From: Tetragnatha versicolor
Lineage: Eukaryota > Arthropoda > Arachnida > Araneae > Tetragnathidae
Assembly: GCA_024610705.1 (NCBI GenBank)
Contig: JANDEH010000001.1
Coordinates: 17,953,167 to 18,017,166, forward strand
DNA: 64,000 bases
Direction: 5' to 3'
Part shown: in pieces, positions 34,645-47,050 of the stretch
How the letters are laid out: the number at the start of each line of letters is the position of its first letter
Position numbering within the stretch: the stretch's first letter is position 1
Translations under genes and position numbers: made by a program
The notes under the pieces: generated by a model
Told to the model about the DNA's origin: nothing
Seen by the model: only the letters and a program-made list of their open reading frames with translations
The model's database searches: none

Positions 34645-35230
34645 CAGGCCCGTATTTAGGATTTTTGCTGCCCTGTTCATATTGATTTATCGCCGCCCCC
34701 CTTTTCATTTTCTGTTTCAAGAAAATCCCCCCTTTGTTCTTTTAAAAGTCTACTGCTTAATGGTAAGGTGATATTAGCATTTAATCCTATTTAACATTAA
34801 TTAGGGTTTAAATTTTCTACAAATAACAAATTGGGGAAGGGTTCAAAACATCATCTCTTTAAATGCAAATTGTAAGATAATTTTTAATTAAGAAAATAAA
34901 ATATCCTTGTTTCTCTATTCGTTTGTCCTTGATACTGTGGCGTGTATATAAATTTATTTCGGGGAGGGCCCTTAAATTATTTTACACCTCCAAAGCAAAT
35001 TTATCGCGTTCAATCTAGCTTTTAACGAATGTTTTGTTTGAATTTACATCTAAAATAAATTTGACTCTAAAAATCAGGTTTTTAGCTTGTTTTGGATCAC
35101 CAAGTCAAGTTTCGGGAGGAGGGCAGGAACTCCTCAGCCCCCCGTTACATAAGGCACTGCCTTGATGCACTTGTTGTAATCTGCCGCCCTGTGCTATAGC
35201 ACATGTTGCACGTGCCTAAATACGGCCCTG
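34645..35230. mobile_element. Non-autonomous hAT element
   Basis: 586 bp with inverted ends CAGGCCCGTATTTAGG and CCTAAATACGGCCCTG (16 bases, one mismatch). It is flanked by a perfect 8-bp duplication GTTGTACC (34637-34644, 35231-35238). CAG-type ends and 8-bp duplication identify hAT. The ends also contain GCCGCCC patches. There is no transposase coding. Confidence 0.9.
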
Positions 35231-35238
35231 GTTGTACC

Positions 35239-36389
35239 TGTCATCTTTAAAACTGTCAATGAATTATAGATGACATATATTTCTGCCATTCCATATTATA
35301 CATAATAACATTCTATCAATAAATAGGTATTTGTTATTTATTTCATTCATTCATATTTCAATATACTTACGAATAACTATTATATTAATAAAAGGTCTTT
35401 AAGAGTAATGCACATTTAATATGACTGTAATAAAATAGTTTGATACATTTGCAACATTTACAGAGTAAATGCACTTTAGATATACTACAACGCCATTGGA
35501 TAAATTTGGATTTGAATATTTGAATATATTATTAAGTTTAGCCTAGTATACATAGGGAGTTTAATGGCTTTTAACAATACTAATAAATTATTAATGAGTA
35601 TTTATGCACTTATGATGAAATTCAACAGACATATCATGACATATCATTTTTGCTTACTGTAATGGTCATATAACATCCCCTACCTGACAATATCATTTAG
35701 CGATTGATACAGTGCACGTGTGTACCATGCGCGCTAGTATATTACGTTTAGTCTTTATATCACATACATGTCTTATACACTTGCACACCATGTCTTGATT
35801 TATTGATTCAAACTGGTAAAATCTAATATTTTGTAACAGTGGTCAAGCATATTCGAAGGGACATTAATTTTATTTAAAAAGTTCATGATTTGTTGCAAGT
35901 TTGAGCAAAAAAAGATGAGTTGAGCTGTGAGTTTTTATTAAGTTAAGAATTTAAATAGGGTTACGATATTTATATTCAAGAAATTTAAAGTATTCCCATA
36001 AGGGCCACTCTCACAATTTTTGAGTTGATAAAAGTTCCTGATGTTTTTAAACTAATAAAAACTGATAGTATTTACGTAAGCAGTCAAGCTTCTGAATGGC
36101 AGGTAAAAAAGTAAAGAAGGAAAACTACTTTTCCTCCAATCAGAGTTTTGACTTCAGGTTAACAGCCGTTCAAGTTACCGGTGACTACGGCTGTAAGTGC
36201 CAACAACAGCATAAAAATTCACCTCATCGCCTTAAATAACATAGTAATGAATTTTAAAATATATTGTCGAATGATATTTTTATAACACATCAAAATATTT
36301 AATGAATTTACCCAAATAATTACCTACGCTGGTAAATTAATACCTTTCAATACAGTTAATAATACCCAACAATATATCAAACCAAGTTA
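35239..36389. other. AT-rich spacer
   Basis: 1.15 kb without a recognised gene or repeat. Confidence 0.45.
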
Positions 36390-37080
36390 CTGACAAACCC
36401 ACAGTCGATACAAATAGCTCGACCCGGAAAATATTAATTAACGCTTCAAAGCGCAACCAGAAGCGTGAAATACCACTCCAAACTATTTAACCCAATAGCC
36501 CGAAAGTATTCATTCAACTCCCCACACCGACAGAAACCCCAAACAATTCAATTAAAACCTGAGATTTCAGACAAACAATGAACCTAACCGATCAATATTA
36601 TACACGCGCGCATCCCTCCATCACCACCAAAGGCAGTTTCACTTTCTTGGAACCAACTCTCACGAAAGTTGCTGCGTGTCCCGGCATGCCCTCTCTTTTG
36701 CCCGAAATCGAGAGAGAGAAGCGATTTCAATCGATTAATCGTTAGGGTATCGTCACGGGCCGCCAGGTTTTGGCACGGCCCAAAGATTTTGGATATGTCT
36801 TCGGGGAAGGTTGGCCGGAGGATTTTTAAAACTTGATTTGGAATGAGGAGAGGGGGGTCCTTGTGTGGAATCGAACTGGGGATGGGAGGATGGAATGTCG
36901 TGGTGGTGGGTTCTTTGCGGTGGGGATGAGAGTGGGAAGTTTGAGGGTTCCTCTCGATTGGGATTCAATTACTAAGAGAGTGTGCGTTATGGAGATCGGT
37001 TTTGAGAGAAGTTGTTTGGGTCAGACTCATCTTGGAATGAAAGAGGATAGAGCAGAGCGTGTTTCGATATAATGTTTACC
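36390..37080. other. Skew-switch island 14
   Basis: A+C-rich at 36390-36640, purine-rich centre, strongly G/T-rich at 36770-37060 (GAATGAGGAGAGGGGGGTCC). The palindrome CGATTAATCG at 36732-36741, at the switch point, is a paired-type homeodomain-like site. Frames of 71-79 codons on both strands have no recognised product. Confidence 0.5.
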
Positions 37081-37120
37081 TTGCATACCTAAGGAGCCCA
37101 AAATTACCATTGGGTCCTAT

Positions 37121-37875
37121 CAGGGTAGGCAAAAACCCGTTTTTTCAATAAAACCTTAAAAAAACCCATATAAAACTGGGTTTTTTCGGAAAAAGTGTGG
37201 GATTTTTTAAAAATTAAGTGGTTTTCTCCTATAAAATAAGTGGGTTTTTTCAAATTTTAGTGAGTTCTTTCTATGTTAAATGTGTCCTTGAAAATAATGT
37301 CAGTTTTTCCATAGTTAAGTGGTTTTTTTCAAAGTTTTTATACTTTGAAAAAACCCACTGAATTGTGAAACACCCCTTATTTACTGAAACCTGGTTTAAA
37401 TTTTGAAAAATCCCACTAAAATTTTAAAAATATCCTAAACTTTGAAAAAACCCATTCAATATTGAAAGAAATATATTCAACTTTGAAAAAATCCACTGAA
37501 ATTAAAAAAAAACATCTTTATTTTTATATCTAGTTTGAACTTTAAACGTCCTAAATTTTGAAAAAACCCATTCAATAATGAAAATACCCACTTTATAATG
37601 AAAGAACCTAATTTAACTTTTAAAAAACTCCCTGAAATTGAAAAAACACCACTTAATTTTTAAAACCTAGTTTAAATTTTGAAAAAAAAAACATTAAAGT
37701 TTTTAAAATATCCTAAACTTTTTTTGAAAAAACATTTAAATTATGAAAGAACTGCCACAGTCTTGATTTTTCTTGAAAACCCAAAACTGGGTCCAAAATG
37801 TGTTTTTTTTCAAATGGGTTTTTTTGAAAAAACCCATTGGGTCCAACCCAATTGGGTCCAATCCAGCCAACCCTG
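37121..37875. mobile_element. Non-autonomous hAT element with internal poly-AAAAACCC motif
   Basis: 755 bp with ends CAGGGTAGGC and GCCAACCCTG (10 bases, one mismatch) and a perfect 8-bp duplication GGTCCTAT (37113-37120, 37876-37883). The interior is almost entirely degenerate repeats of TTGAAAAAACCCACT, or the complement in the first third (GTGGGTTTTTTCAAA). The motif changes strand near 37340, making the element loosely self-complementary. No coding capacity. Confidence 0.85.
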
Positions 37876-37883
37876 GGTCCTAT

Positions 37884-38597
37884 GAAAATTTTGGGGCGGC
37901 TAGTTCTGAAAGGGTAAAAGAGATTTCTATGTATTGAAAGTAAGATTCAGGGGGAACTTAAGCATGTTGGTTTTGGATATGAGCTTTGAATAACAACCTA
38001 CTAAATGCTACTTCAAACCTTTCAGAAGAAGTTTTCCCTAAGTTTTATAGTTTTTTTCCGAGTTCAACTTTTCAAATCAATGATATTTGAAGCTTTCATA
38101 CAGGGGAAACATTGACGAGAAAGTTTTATAAATTTCAGACTTATTTAATAAATTGATCTATATACGTGCAGAAAATATCCTAAAAAAGTTATAAAAATTA
38201 TTTTATAGCGTGTCTTTGCATTTATCAATAAATAATTTTCATTGGTTAGGACTTATTTTGACAAATCAAAAATGAAATTAAAGCAAATAAAATACAAACT
38301 TCTTGTTTTCTAACAGATGACTATGATAATATGGCTAGAAATTTGTTATTTAAAGTAATATGATTTAGCGGAAATTCAAACAGTGTTTTGCGCAGGGAAA
38401 ATTAGTAACATTGAAAAATATGATAAATATGAAAGCGATAATGATTCAGGGTATTAAAATTTGCAGTAAATACAAATGTCCAATAATTTTACACCTTTAC
38501 TGTACTTTTGAAGCGTTATACTATTTTTCATTTGAATAATTTACCTAAAACATCAGATAGGGGGTGTTTTTAAAGAACGACAATTATAACTATGATA
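37884..38597. other. AT-rich spacer
   Basis: No feature recognised. Confidence 0.45.
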
Positions 38598-39613
38598 CAG
38601 GGGAAGATGTTGTACCTTGGACCTATTTTAACTTTTTACGATGTAATTTTTGATTTATTGAAAATAAACTGGTGAAACAACTTTCCCTCGATACTTTAGC
38701 CTTTCTTACGTAATATATATTTTTTTGAATTTTAATTGAAGTATTTCAGTACGTATTTAATAAAAAAACTGAAAATAGGTTCAAGGTACAGCATCGGTCC
38801 AATCTCGTTGGATGCCCGATAAACAGTACCATGCATTATGTTCGCGGAACTTCAAATTAAGGAAGTAACAATTTTTTCAGAGGTTTTAAGCAGGTTCATC
38901 CCGCATGCAGAAAACTCGTAGAAATAATAAACTCGATAGGGAAACGGAATGTTTATTCTTTGCATTCAGATTTCTGACAAGGTCTTGATATCCAAAACAG
39001 TTGGGGTAAATACGAATAAATAAATGGAGTAATGAGAAGAACATAGATTGGGGTAATTGGGAACAAGGCGCTAGAATTCTCAAAGTGTAAGAATCGTAAA
39101 ATGTATTGAAAATAACCTTTACAGAGGGATTCTTACTTTTTTGGATTCATATAACAGACACAGGAAAAATATTTAGCCATTCCCAATTACCCCCTTCTTT
39201 ATAGGGTAATTGGAAACATATGGGGTAATTAAAAATCCATGGGGTAATTGGGAAAGTAGAAAACTAGGTCTTTAAAAAAAGTCGACTTTTTTATTTGACA
39301 CGTTGTGAGGTTGAATGAGATCTGAAATAACAAGTGTGTGCAAAGAAAAAAGTTTTTAAAGGGTTTTACTTGGTTGCAGTGATAGTGAGAAGCTAAAGTA
39401 GCAAATTTTGTTTCCTATTAAAGATAATAGGGCTAAGTGGGGTCACTTAGCCCTATTATCTCAAATGTTAAACATGTTTTATAAAATTTTAGGTAGACAG
39501 AGTTAGGGTTGTTAGGATGTTAACTATATGTCTGGTGTTACCATACTAAAAAAAGGACCGACCTAGTGTATGACCGAAGTACACATAACTTCAAGGTACA
39601 ATGTTTTGCCCTG
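38598..39613. mobile_element. hAT-like non-autonomous element related to that at 1865
   Basis: About 1.0 kb. The left end CAGGGGAAGATGTTGTACCT matches the inverted right end (AGGTACAATGTTTTGCCCTG), and both resemble the TAGGGGAGAGTGTTGTACCT ends of the element at 1865-3844. The interior has repeated GGGGTAATTGGGAA motifs in both orientations (39050-39255). The flanking 8-mers CTATGATA and CATGTAAA do not match, so the duplication has decayed or the boundary is off. Confidence 0.55.
39422..39461. repeat. Perfect 18-bp hairpin
   Basis: AGATAATAGGGCTAAGTG, loop GGGT, then the exact complement. It lies inside the element at 38598-39613 and is part of its interior repeats rather than a terminator. 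Confidence 0.8.
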
Positions 39614-41159
39614 CATGTAAAATACATATTATAAATTCTAATTGAAAACATTTAAGATGAGTAATCTACGATAAGATATCAATTTATATAGACCTTAAAA
39701 CAAAATAACTTTAAATACTTGTTTTATCTTTAAATAAAAAAGTAAGAGTTGCATATATGATAATAGCTTCTGTTATAGAAAAAAATTAAATGGTTTTAAT
39801 AAATGCTCAAAAGGGAATTAAATATTTGAATAAGAAAATGAAAATTTAAATTCAAAAACAATTTCTAAGTTTAAAAGGATTTGTTTTACATTTTTAAACA
39901 TTTTTAGATATTAAACTGTACCTTCAAATAGAATGCAACTCACTCAGACACAAAACCCAAAAGTGTAAACTTTAGAAAGGAAGCAGATATTATAAAAGAA
40001 AGCATGTGTCACCAACATTTCTTCAAAGAAATATTTTATTTTAAATTCCAGAGTTTTCACAACAATAAAACCTAAAATTTTATTTTGAGTGCTTTTGATA
40101 TCCTTGTTTTCTTCAAAGAGAAACTAAAATAGCCAAAACATTTAAAACGCCTGAAAGATTTTTCAAAATGAACTTATGCCGAAGCAAAAGTCATGCTTTC
40201 GTGTATAGTTTGAGATGCTGGATGCATTCTACCATTAAGCCTTTTATTACGTCAGCAGAAAACTTTAAAGCTCTTTAAACATGAACAAACCATTACCTTA
40301 ACTAGTCTAAAACTTTATATAAAACTATTTTTTAATGGGAAAACTGAAGGTTGGAGACAAAGAACTTTCACATTTTGAAATACTTTATTGAATTTCATGT
40401 CGTAGTTCGTCGTTAAAAATATGTTATTTATTGGAAAATGTAAATGCTGTTTCATATATTCAAAATCTACAAACATAAAAAATACAACCATCTACCATCA
40501 ACTATTTATAATTTTTACAGTTAAACTTTTTAATTTTGTCATACCTTTTAATAACTGTAATTTTACTATATTCTAGATAAGAGTTAGTGTTTACATAACT
40601 GTTAAAGGTAGAAAATATCTTAGCGAAAGATAAAATTTAGTTTAAAAGAAAAATGTTTTATGGCCACACACTAAGAATAAGAAATATTTATCCAAATTTT
40701 TAATTCCGTCTATTGTAAAACTTTTTAAAACCTGTATACATTTTTACATTTATTTATTTATTACATACATATAAAGTTACATAAAAACAGGACAAAGACA
40801 AAGATACAACACTTCTAGTCACCAGGGATCACTTGATCCTTATGGGTGACCTTTGAAAAAAATTATACCTACATCTTCCGATAGAGAAACAACAAATGAA
40901 AAAAAAATTTGTGTAGTACACAAAAAAGAATTATAGAAACACAATGACTTTTTCAATCTTTATAAGGTTTAAATCGATACTCTATTATTATAAAAATAAT
41001 ATTTCATAAATATTGAATAATGAAAAAAATTACGAATAATTTTATCAATAAAATACAGTCATTTTCAATATGTTCACGACTGATTCCGAATGTAAGCTAT
41101 TGCAAAAGACAGCGGCTTTTATCAAATATTCATCAGCTGCACAATGGACAATACCACTA
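39614..41159. other. AT-rich spacer
   Basis: 1.5 kb with no gene. A slightly GC-richer stretch at 40770-40860 includes AGGGATCACTTGATCCTTAT, which contains a small palindrome. Confidence 0.45.
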
Positions 41160-41259
41160 TTTTTTAAATATGAATGATAATATCTTTTTCCTATGAAGAA
41201 AAATTTTCTGAATTCGATTTTTTTATGAAAACAACCAAAAAAATTTATTTTCTTAATTA

Positions 41260-41600
41260 TTTAAGATTAAAAAGCGCGGAATTTGAACCTTACTCGAATC
41301 GTTCTCCCATTGGCTGCTGCGATTGTGACGTACTTATCCCCTATACAAACAACATCGTGGATTGCCGCGCTTTCGTTTTGGCTTGTCTTTATATACTGTT
41401 GGGTGGTTGATATTCTTTGTTTCTTGTTTCTATCGCATTTTTTGTACAATTAATTGTAATTATGGACAAAGACTTTGTCAAGGCACAATCGGAAAAACTT
41501 CCCAAGGTTTTGATTCTCTCATGATGGTCTTATTCTTTACCGAGAGTTCGTTCTTCACCAGTCAGAAATTCGTGGTGTGAAAGCTCTGAGGTAAGTTCTC
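41260..41600 (+). promoter_or_regulatory. Candidate promoter with first exon and 5' splice site
   Basis: In order: CCATTGG (41307-41313, a CCAAT box on the minus strand), TGACGTA (41326-41332, CRE-like), TTTATATA (41388-41395, TATA-box-like), a short frame beginning at ATG 41462 that stops after 20 codons, and CTCTGAG/GTAAGTTCTC with the donor GT at 41591. Each element is short and can occur by chance; the order and spacing are what make it suggestive. The same block shows an A+C to G+T switch, as expected for transcription to the right. No downstream exon was identified. Confidence 0.3.
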
Positions 41601-42729
41601 TTCAATCTTATTAATCGAATTTTAATATTTGAAGAACTAAGAGTGATAACTCGAATAATTTTAGAATAATGTATTAAAGTAATAATAGAGTAATAGTTTG
41701 AGGAATTATAGACATGGGTATTTTTTGCACTTAATAAGTGTTGACCAGTGCTGCATTAAACATTCAGTTTACTTTTACATTTCCCCTACTTGGATAGAGG
41801 AAATTTTAATATTACATGAGTTGTCATTTTTTATCCTTTAGTTTAAATCAAAGCTCACAATTAAAAATGTGAACTAAAGTACTTAAACAATTTTGCCTTT
41901 CATATTTTGTTAGTGATGCCTGTGATTTTTCTGTTATTTATTCTCCTTGATTTTAAATATTTTACTGATGTTATTTTACTATTTGATTAAATAAGTAACT
42001 AAAAGTAATTAAATAGTAATATTAGTATAATTAAATAAGTAATTAAATAGTACCGTTCCCCTAACAGCTCAATCCCGATCAGAACATCATAAGAATTTAA
42101 TCAGAACCTTACAAATAATTGTTTTAACAAGAGAAAAAGCTACGGTGAATCCCAAGGGAAGGTGATGAGTCCGAGTATATTTCAAACTACCCTTGTATGA
42201 AGCTTTAGTGTTAAAACATAGTTTACATCAAAGTGATCTTCACATACGTAACATTGTGATTTCCCAAATTTTATTGAATTATTTTTCTCAACGCTAGTTT
42301 TTACGTAGCACAGGATCATTTGATTCGAAAAAAATTTTATTGGGTAATTAATATTAACTGTTAATAAACATCGGGACTATGCAATAATAATTATTTACCA
42401 TTGTGTACGATATTTTCAAATCCAGCGTGCTCATAAGCACAGCTAGAACAGTTTCGCCAGTCAGCGGCAATGCGTGACTGGGATGTATAGGGTATATGTA
42501 CGTCACAACTTTTCCCCGCGAAAATCGCTGATTTCGCACGCAAAAAAAACGCAAACTTTGAATTCGATTTAAAAAAAAGTATACATCGGAGAGTTAAAAT
42601 TTGTGAAGGTATATTTCTGTCTATTCAATCTGAACCAAATAAAAAAATAAAACATGTATTAGGCTTCTTTTTAGATACATTTTACTTCGTCGTATGGTAG
42701 TTTCCTGGGACAAAGAACACTTAATTATA
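41601..42729. other. AT-rich spacer
   Basis: No gene recognised. A GC-richer patch at 42420-42545 contains GCGGCAATGCGTGACTGG and CCCCGCGAAAATCGC. Confidence 0.4.
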
Positions 42730-43270
42730 GATCTATAAGAGCCCCCCTAAAAAGGAATTCTTCATACGGCAAACCAACGACCTTACAGAGAACCTGTAAG
42801 CATATCTCAATATAAACTACAATGGACTTACACCCCTATCACTCAAAGTAGCTCAAACCAACCAACTCCCATAGCATCCGCAACCATTCCAAATACTCTG
42901 TATCGGAACCTCAGCATCAGCAGCATCCGCTATGAATATTTGAAATCACGTCACCGATTGATCACGTTGTCGCCTTCCGATGACCAGTGGCTTGGTGGCT
43001 GTCCGCCGCTTATTACCGCAGGTTTGAGGGATGGTCCATCCCCTAATGCCCGGACTGATTGATTCGGTGCCAGAGGATACCACAATGGACCAAGCTCTGC
43101 GATTAATAACCATGGTCTGCAGCTGTACTGGTGCAGATATTTCCTGGTTCAGCTGCTACTAGTTAGTGTGCCATATGGGCGAGCTGGTCTTTGTTTTTGT
43201 GTGTGAGGGAAGAGTTTTCTCAAGAGTTTACTGGATGTTAAAGGTTCTTAAGTTATTTGGTTAGGTATTT
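42730..43270. other. Skew-switch island 15
   Basis: A+C-rich at 42760-42910 (TCAAACCAACCAACTCCC), GC-richer centre at 42930-43110, G+T-rich at 43140-43270. Small CAGCAGCATCCGC and CAGCTGC words occur. No gene product recognised. Confidence 0.45.
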
Positions 43271-44939
43271 CATTTTTTATTTCTGGGGACAATCAGTGTA
43301 CTCTAATTTCATAATCAAATCTATCACGATCTGCTGTAAAATTACCACTAGGTTAGGGATTTAAAATATATGAAACATTTGTAAAATGAAATTGTTTTTA
43401 AAGTGCGTCAAAATTATATGAAGTAAATATTCAACACTCAAGAAATGTGAGTAAACATTGGAGAATATAAAATACGTAAACAGCAAGCTTTATTTCAAGC
43501 TCATGTTAACTATTCATATTATTTTTAAATTAACCAACTAGGTGAAATAAAACTATTTTGTTGGTTGGATTTATCTCCCATTTCAGATATACGTTAAAAG
43601 TTCAAGATTTATTGAAAAGTTATGACTATTTTTTTATCGAATTTTGCAAAAATCAGATCATTACATTGTATTTTATTGATGGAAATTATTCCTTGAATTA
43701 TATATATGAAATTTGTATGTTTCAATCCATATTTTATCGTAAAGTAAAATAATTAAAGTATGGATTTCGTAAAAGGTATAATTGTAATGATAATTATTTA
43801 TAACGCAATATCCACATTTAGAAGTATGAAGTAAATTACCCAACTATCCAAGATTGAATTTTGATATATTTAAATGTATTCATAGCCGATGAATAGTTAA
43901 ATAGGTATAGTCCCATAGAGCTTTAGGGAGTAAAGTTGTTTTAATTGAATAGATATAACCTTTAGTAAACTGCACTAGTAAATATCAGAAAAGTATTTTG
44001 AAATCATCAATGAGTGTTTCTAATCACTTGATGTTTTGAACATCTTTTCATCAAAACTTATGCGAGCTTATTCGTTTGATGAAACAAAATAATCTAGAAA
44101 TATTCAAGTGTAAGGTTGTTGAAAATCCTTTTGTTAATAGTAAAAATCATTTTAAAACATCCTAAGAAATTGTCTACACCAACCAATATTACAGTGATAT
44201 AAACAAACCCATATTTTTAAAATTGTGTTAACAACAAACAAAAAGTTTAAAATAGCTTAAAAATTAATATAATTCAATAGCTTTTAAGCAAATCATTAAA
44301 AAATTGTTTTATAGGCGTAAAAAATAATCACTTATACTGTACGAGTATCTTGTAATTTTGCTTTCAAAATTTTTAAAATTCATTTTTGGAAGGCATATTA
44401 TTAGATTTTGAATATAAATTTTATTGTATGCTTAATAAATTATACAAAATGTACCAAGTGAGTGTATTTGTATTTTTAATTTTATATATATTTAGTTTTT
44501 AATCATCAGAAATATAGTCGACTAAAAAGGCCCACTCAGCCCTATCAGTATTCAAACCTAAAACAGATAAGGTAAAGATGAAGAATTAAATATCTTCTAA
44601 ACAGAAACAAATTTATGTTTAAACCTTCAAACGCGTATAAAAAAAATATCCATCACATTACTCTAAAAAAATTATTCAACACGAATAAAAGTGATTTATG
44701 TAAGTAAGGCGCACTATGTCATAACTCAATTAATGACAATTTTGAGTAATACCTCTATATTTTTCAAAATTCGATGTCAACACCCCTTAAACAAAGAGTT
44801 ATGCATAAAAAATACACTGGAGCTCTGCAATTCCCAGTTTTATCTCTCAATTAATAGAATTAATAGAAAAGAGATGGAAATTGAGAAAATTGAATAATGT
44901 CATGCGGAGCCTTAAAACAACTATATTCATCTGTTAACT
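43271..44939. other. AT-rich spacer
   Basis: 1.7 kb of very A/T-rich sequence; no gene, RNA gene or repeat recognised. Confidence 0.45.
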
Positions 44940-45540
44940 CAATTTCAGGCAAACGCCTTCAATCCAACTCCGTACAATCAATACTTTAGACGAACAAAAC
45001 CCAAACGATACCGCACAAAATCAAACTGCCACTCAAATTGATTTCTTTAATCCGGCACCGAAATTACAACCTGAACGCTTCGTTGACCAACCCCACGTTC
45101 CAACCGGTGCTACCCTCCGGACCAAAATTGATCGGTCAGAACGTCAGGCACGCAAACCGGCCTTTTAGTCCGGCCTTTGGGGAGGGGTGTAGCGGATGCT
45201 TCCCCCACTGGCCGTTACCGTTTAATTAAGAATTAAAGAGCACTTTCTAAGTCTTGCTTATCGCTAAATGAGACTTAAATAATAGACTTCGATTCCGAAT
45301 TTGAATTCCGTGTCCTCTGTCTGTGACTGAAATTGGATTCCGGGAGGGAGGGATTCGATGTACCGATGTCCCTGGGGGTTCACTTGGAGCGGGTGGCTGT
45401 TAGAAAGATGCTCTGCCAATTAAGGATATCAATTATCTGGCGTCTTATGAGGCGGGGGAGTTGGATCGAGTTGGAAATCTGTGTAGTGACTTCGAACCGG
45501 ATTAGGGAATCTCACACTTAAATGCCTATTGTAATTTCTC
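44940..45540. other. Skew-switch island 16
   Basis: Counted over 120 bases on each side: 44941-45060 has A45 C36 G13 T26, and 45301-45420 has A22 C23 G40 T35. The centre has GGCACGCAAACCGGCC and GGGGAGGGGTGTAGCGG. Frames of 62-63 codons have no recognised product. Confidence 0.5.
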
Positions 45541-46019
45541 ACGTAATACATACTATTGTTTAAAGAAATGAATATGTTTATATTTGGTTATGAACACAGA
45601 AGACCTGTGACCATCAGGTACCAGAAATGCTAAAAAGATCGTATAATCAGAGGATAATGGATCAAGTTATATAAATAATAGTTTCTACAAAAAAAAGAAA
45701 TACAGATTAAAAACACTAAAAATCATTTGAAATTCTGTAAATATATTGTAGTTTTAATGTTCTGTTGCGAACAAAGAAAAGCGGACTTTAAAGGAAAGTA
45801 TGATTTTTTTGGAGTATCGCTCTAAGACCATTTTCTTTTTCACACTGTATTTTTTAACAGAATTAGTGAAATGTGTAAGAGAAACTTTACAATAAAAAGT
45901 CATATTTATAAGCATACTTTTGTTTACAGCTTTTAAATAAATTCTATTCATATAAAAAAACTTACAACATAGCGAAGAAAAGAGGAAAAAACTTACGGTA
46001 AATGTATTTACACACAATT
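45541..46019. other. AT-rich spacer
   Basis: Nothing recognised; an 87-codon minus-strand frame at 45754-46017 is Phe/Lys/Ser-rich and looks like chance coding. Confidence 0.45.
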
Positions 46020-47050
46020 CAATTTAAACTTTTAAACACACTCCCCTTAATTGATAACGTAAAAAATAAATTACTGCATACACACATTTAAAAAGTATTT
46101 TACCCGGCACTCCACGTATGCAACTCTAATAATTTCTTTACCAACAGTAACGCATGAACAATTTCACTCAAAGATCCAGCCTTCGTGAATAAACCTGGCC
46201 CAGATTTAATTATATCGCGGCTTTTTCTAACAAGAAAAAACCCATCTCGGATGCTTTTCTTCACAGCAGCATTCGAGCCCCTGTAATGGGGATCAAACGT
46301 AAGGGTTCAATAAAATTGAACAAAATGTATACAACAATACGCAAAGAATAAAAAACGGACGCTCCCTAAAAGCAAGGGAAAAAATAAAATAACCAAAGGG
46401 ATTTTTATATATTGTAGAAGAGATTTTCCCCTCCCTACTAAAATCGTAGAAGAGCGCTCTAGAAATTGATAGATAAGTCTCATGGGTCTGAAGTTTCGAT
46501 GACAGCGACAAATGGCATCGCATAGTAGCGCTGGCAGACGAGAAAGAACCCGGAACAATGGCATGCAAGATGGTTGCCACCGGAGAAGGAAGAAAAAACG
46601 CCAAGAAAATAAAAAAGAACTCATTTTTCCCGCAATTTTTTATTTATCTACGAAGAAATGAAAAGAGCTGGAGAGGACTTCGAACTGAAACGACAATCTC
46701 TTTAATGCATATTAAGTTTTGGGGAAAAATAATAAAGAATCATTCTTTGGAAGAGGGAAAAAATTGGGGAATATTGTGAAAGGCGCTGTTCTTTTTATCC
46801 CCGTGCGCACGTGGTTCGTTTTCATTTGGGAATAACCAGCTTGGAGCGCATTTGATGTATTTTTCTTTGAGTGTTTTTCCATCTGGGTTCATTAAAGCTT
46901 TGGAAAAGGACGAAATGGCTTTTTATTTTATTGCACTTCGAAAAAAAACGCGAAAAACCCTTATACGAGTGCTCTAGCTTCTAGCTTGACTAATAATACT
47001 TTGAAGCGTAGTTGGAAAACAATTTGTTGATGCGTGTGTTCATCTGTTAT
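46020..47050. other. Skew-switch island 17
   Basis: A+C-rich at 46020-46350, a long purine-leaning centre, G+T-rich at 46770-47050 (CCCCGTGCGCACGTGGTTCG). Two overlapping minus-strand frames of 103-105 codons (46293-46624) encode hydrophobic, Phe/Leu/Ser-rich sequence that I do not recognise. Confidence 0.4.

Noticed and set aside
39422..39461. Transcription terminator or miRNA hairpin
   Set aside because: The perfect hairpin is part of a mobile element interior; it is too short for a typical miRNA precursor and bacterial-type terminators do not apply.
42150..42190. Hammerhead-like GTGATGAGTCCGAG
   Set aside because: The first core base is G instead of C, stem II cannot close, and there is no GAAA or cleavage triplet at the right distance.
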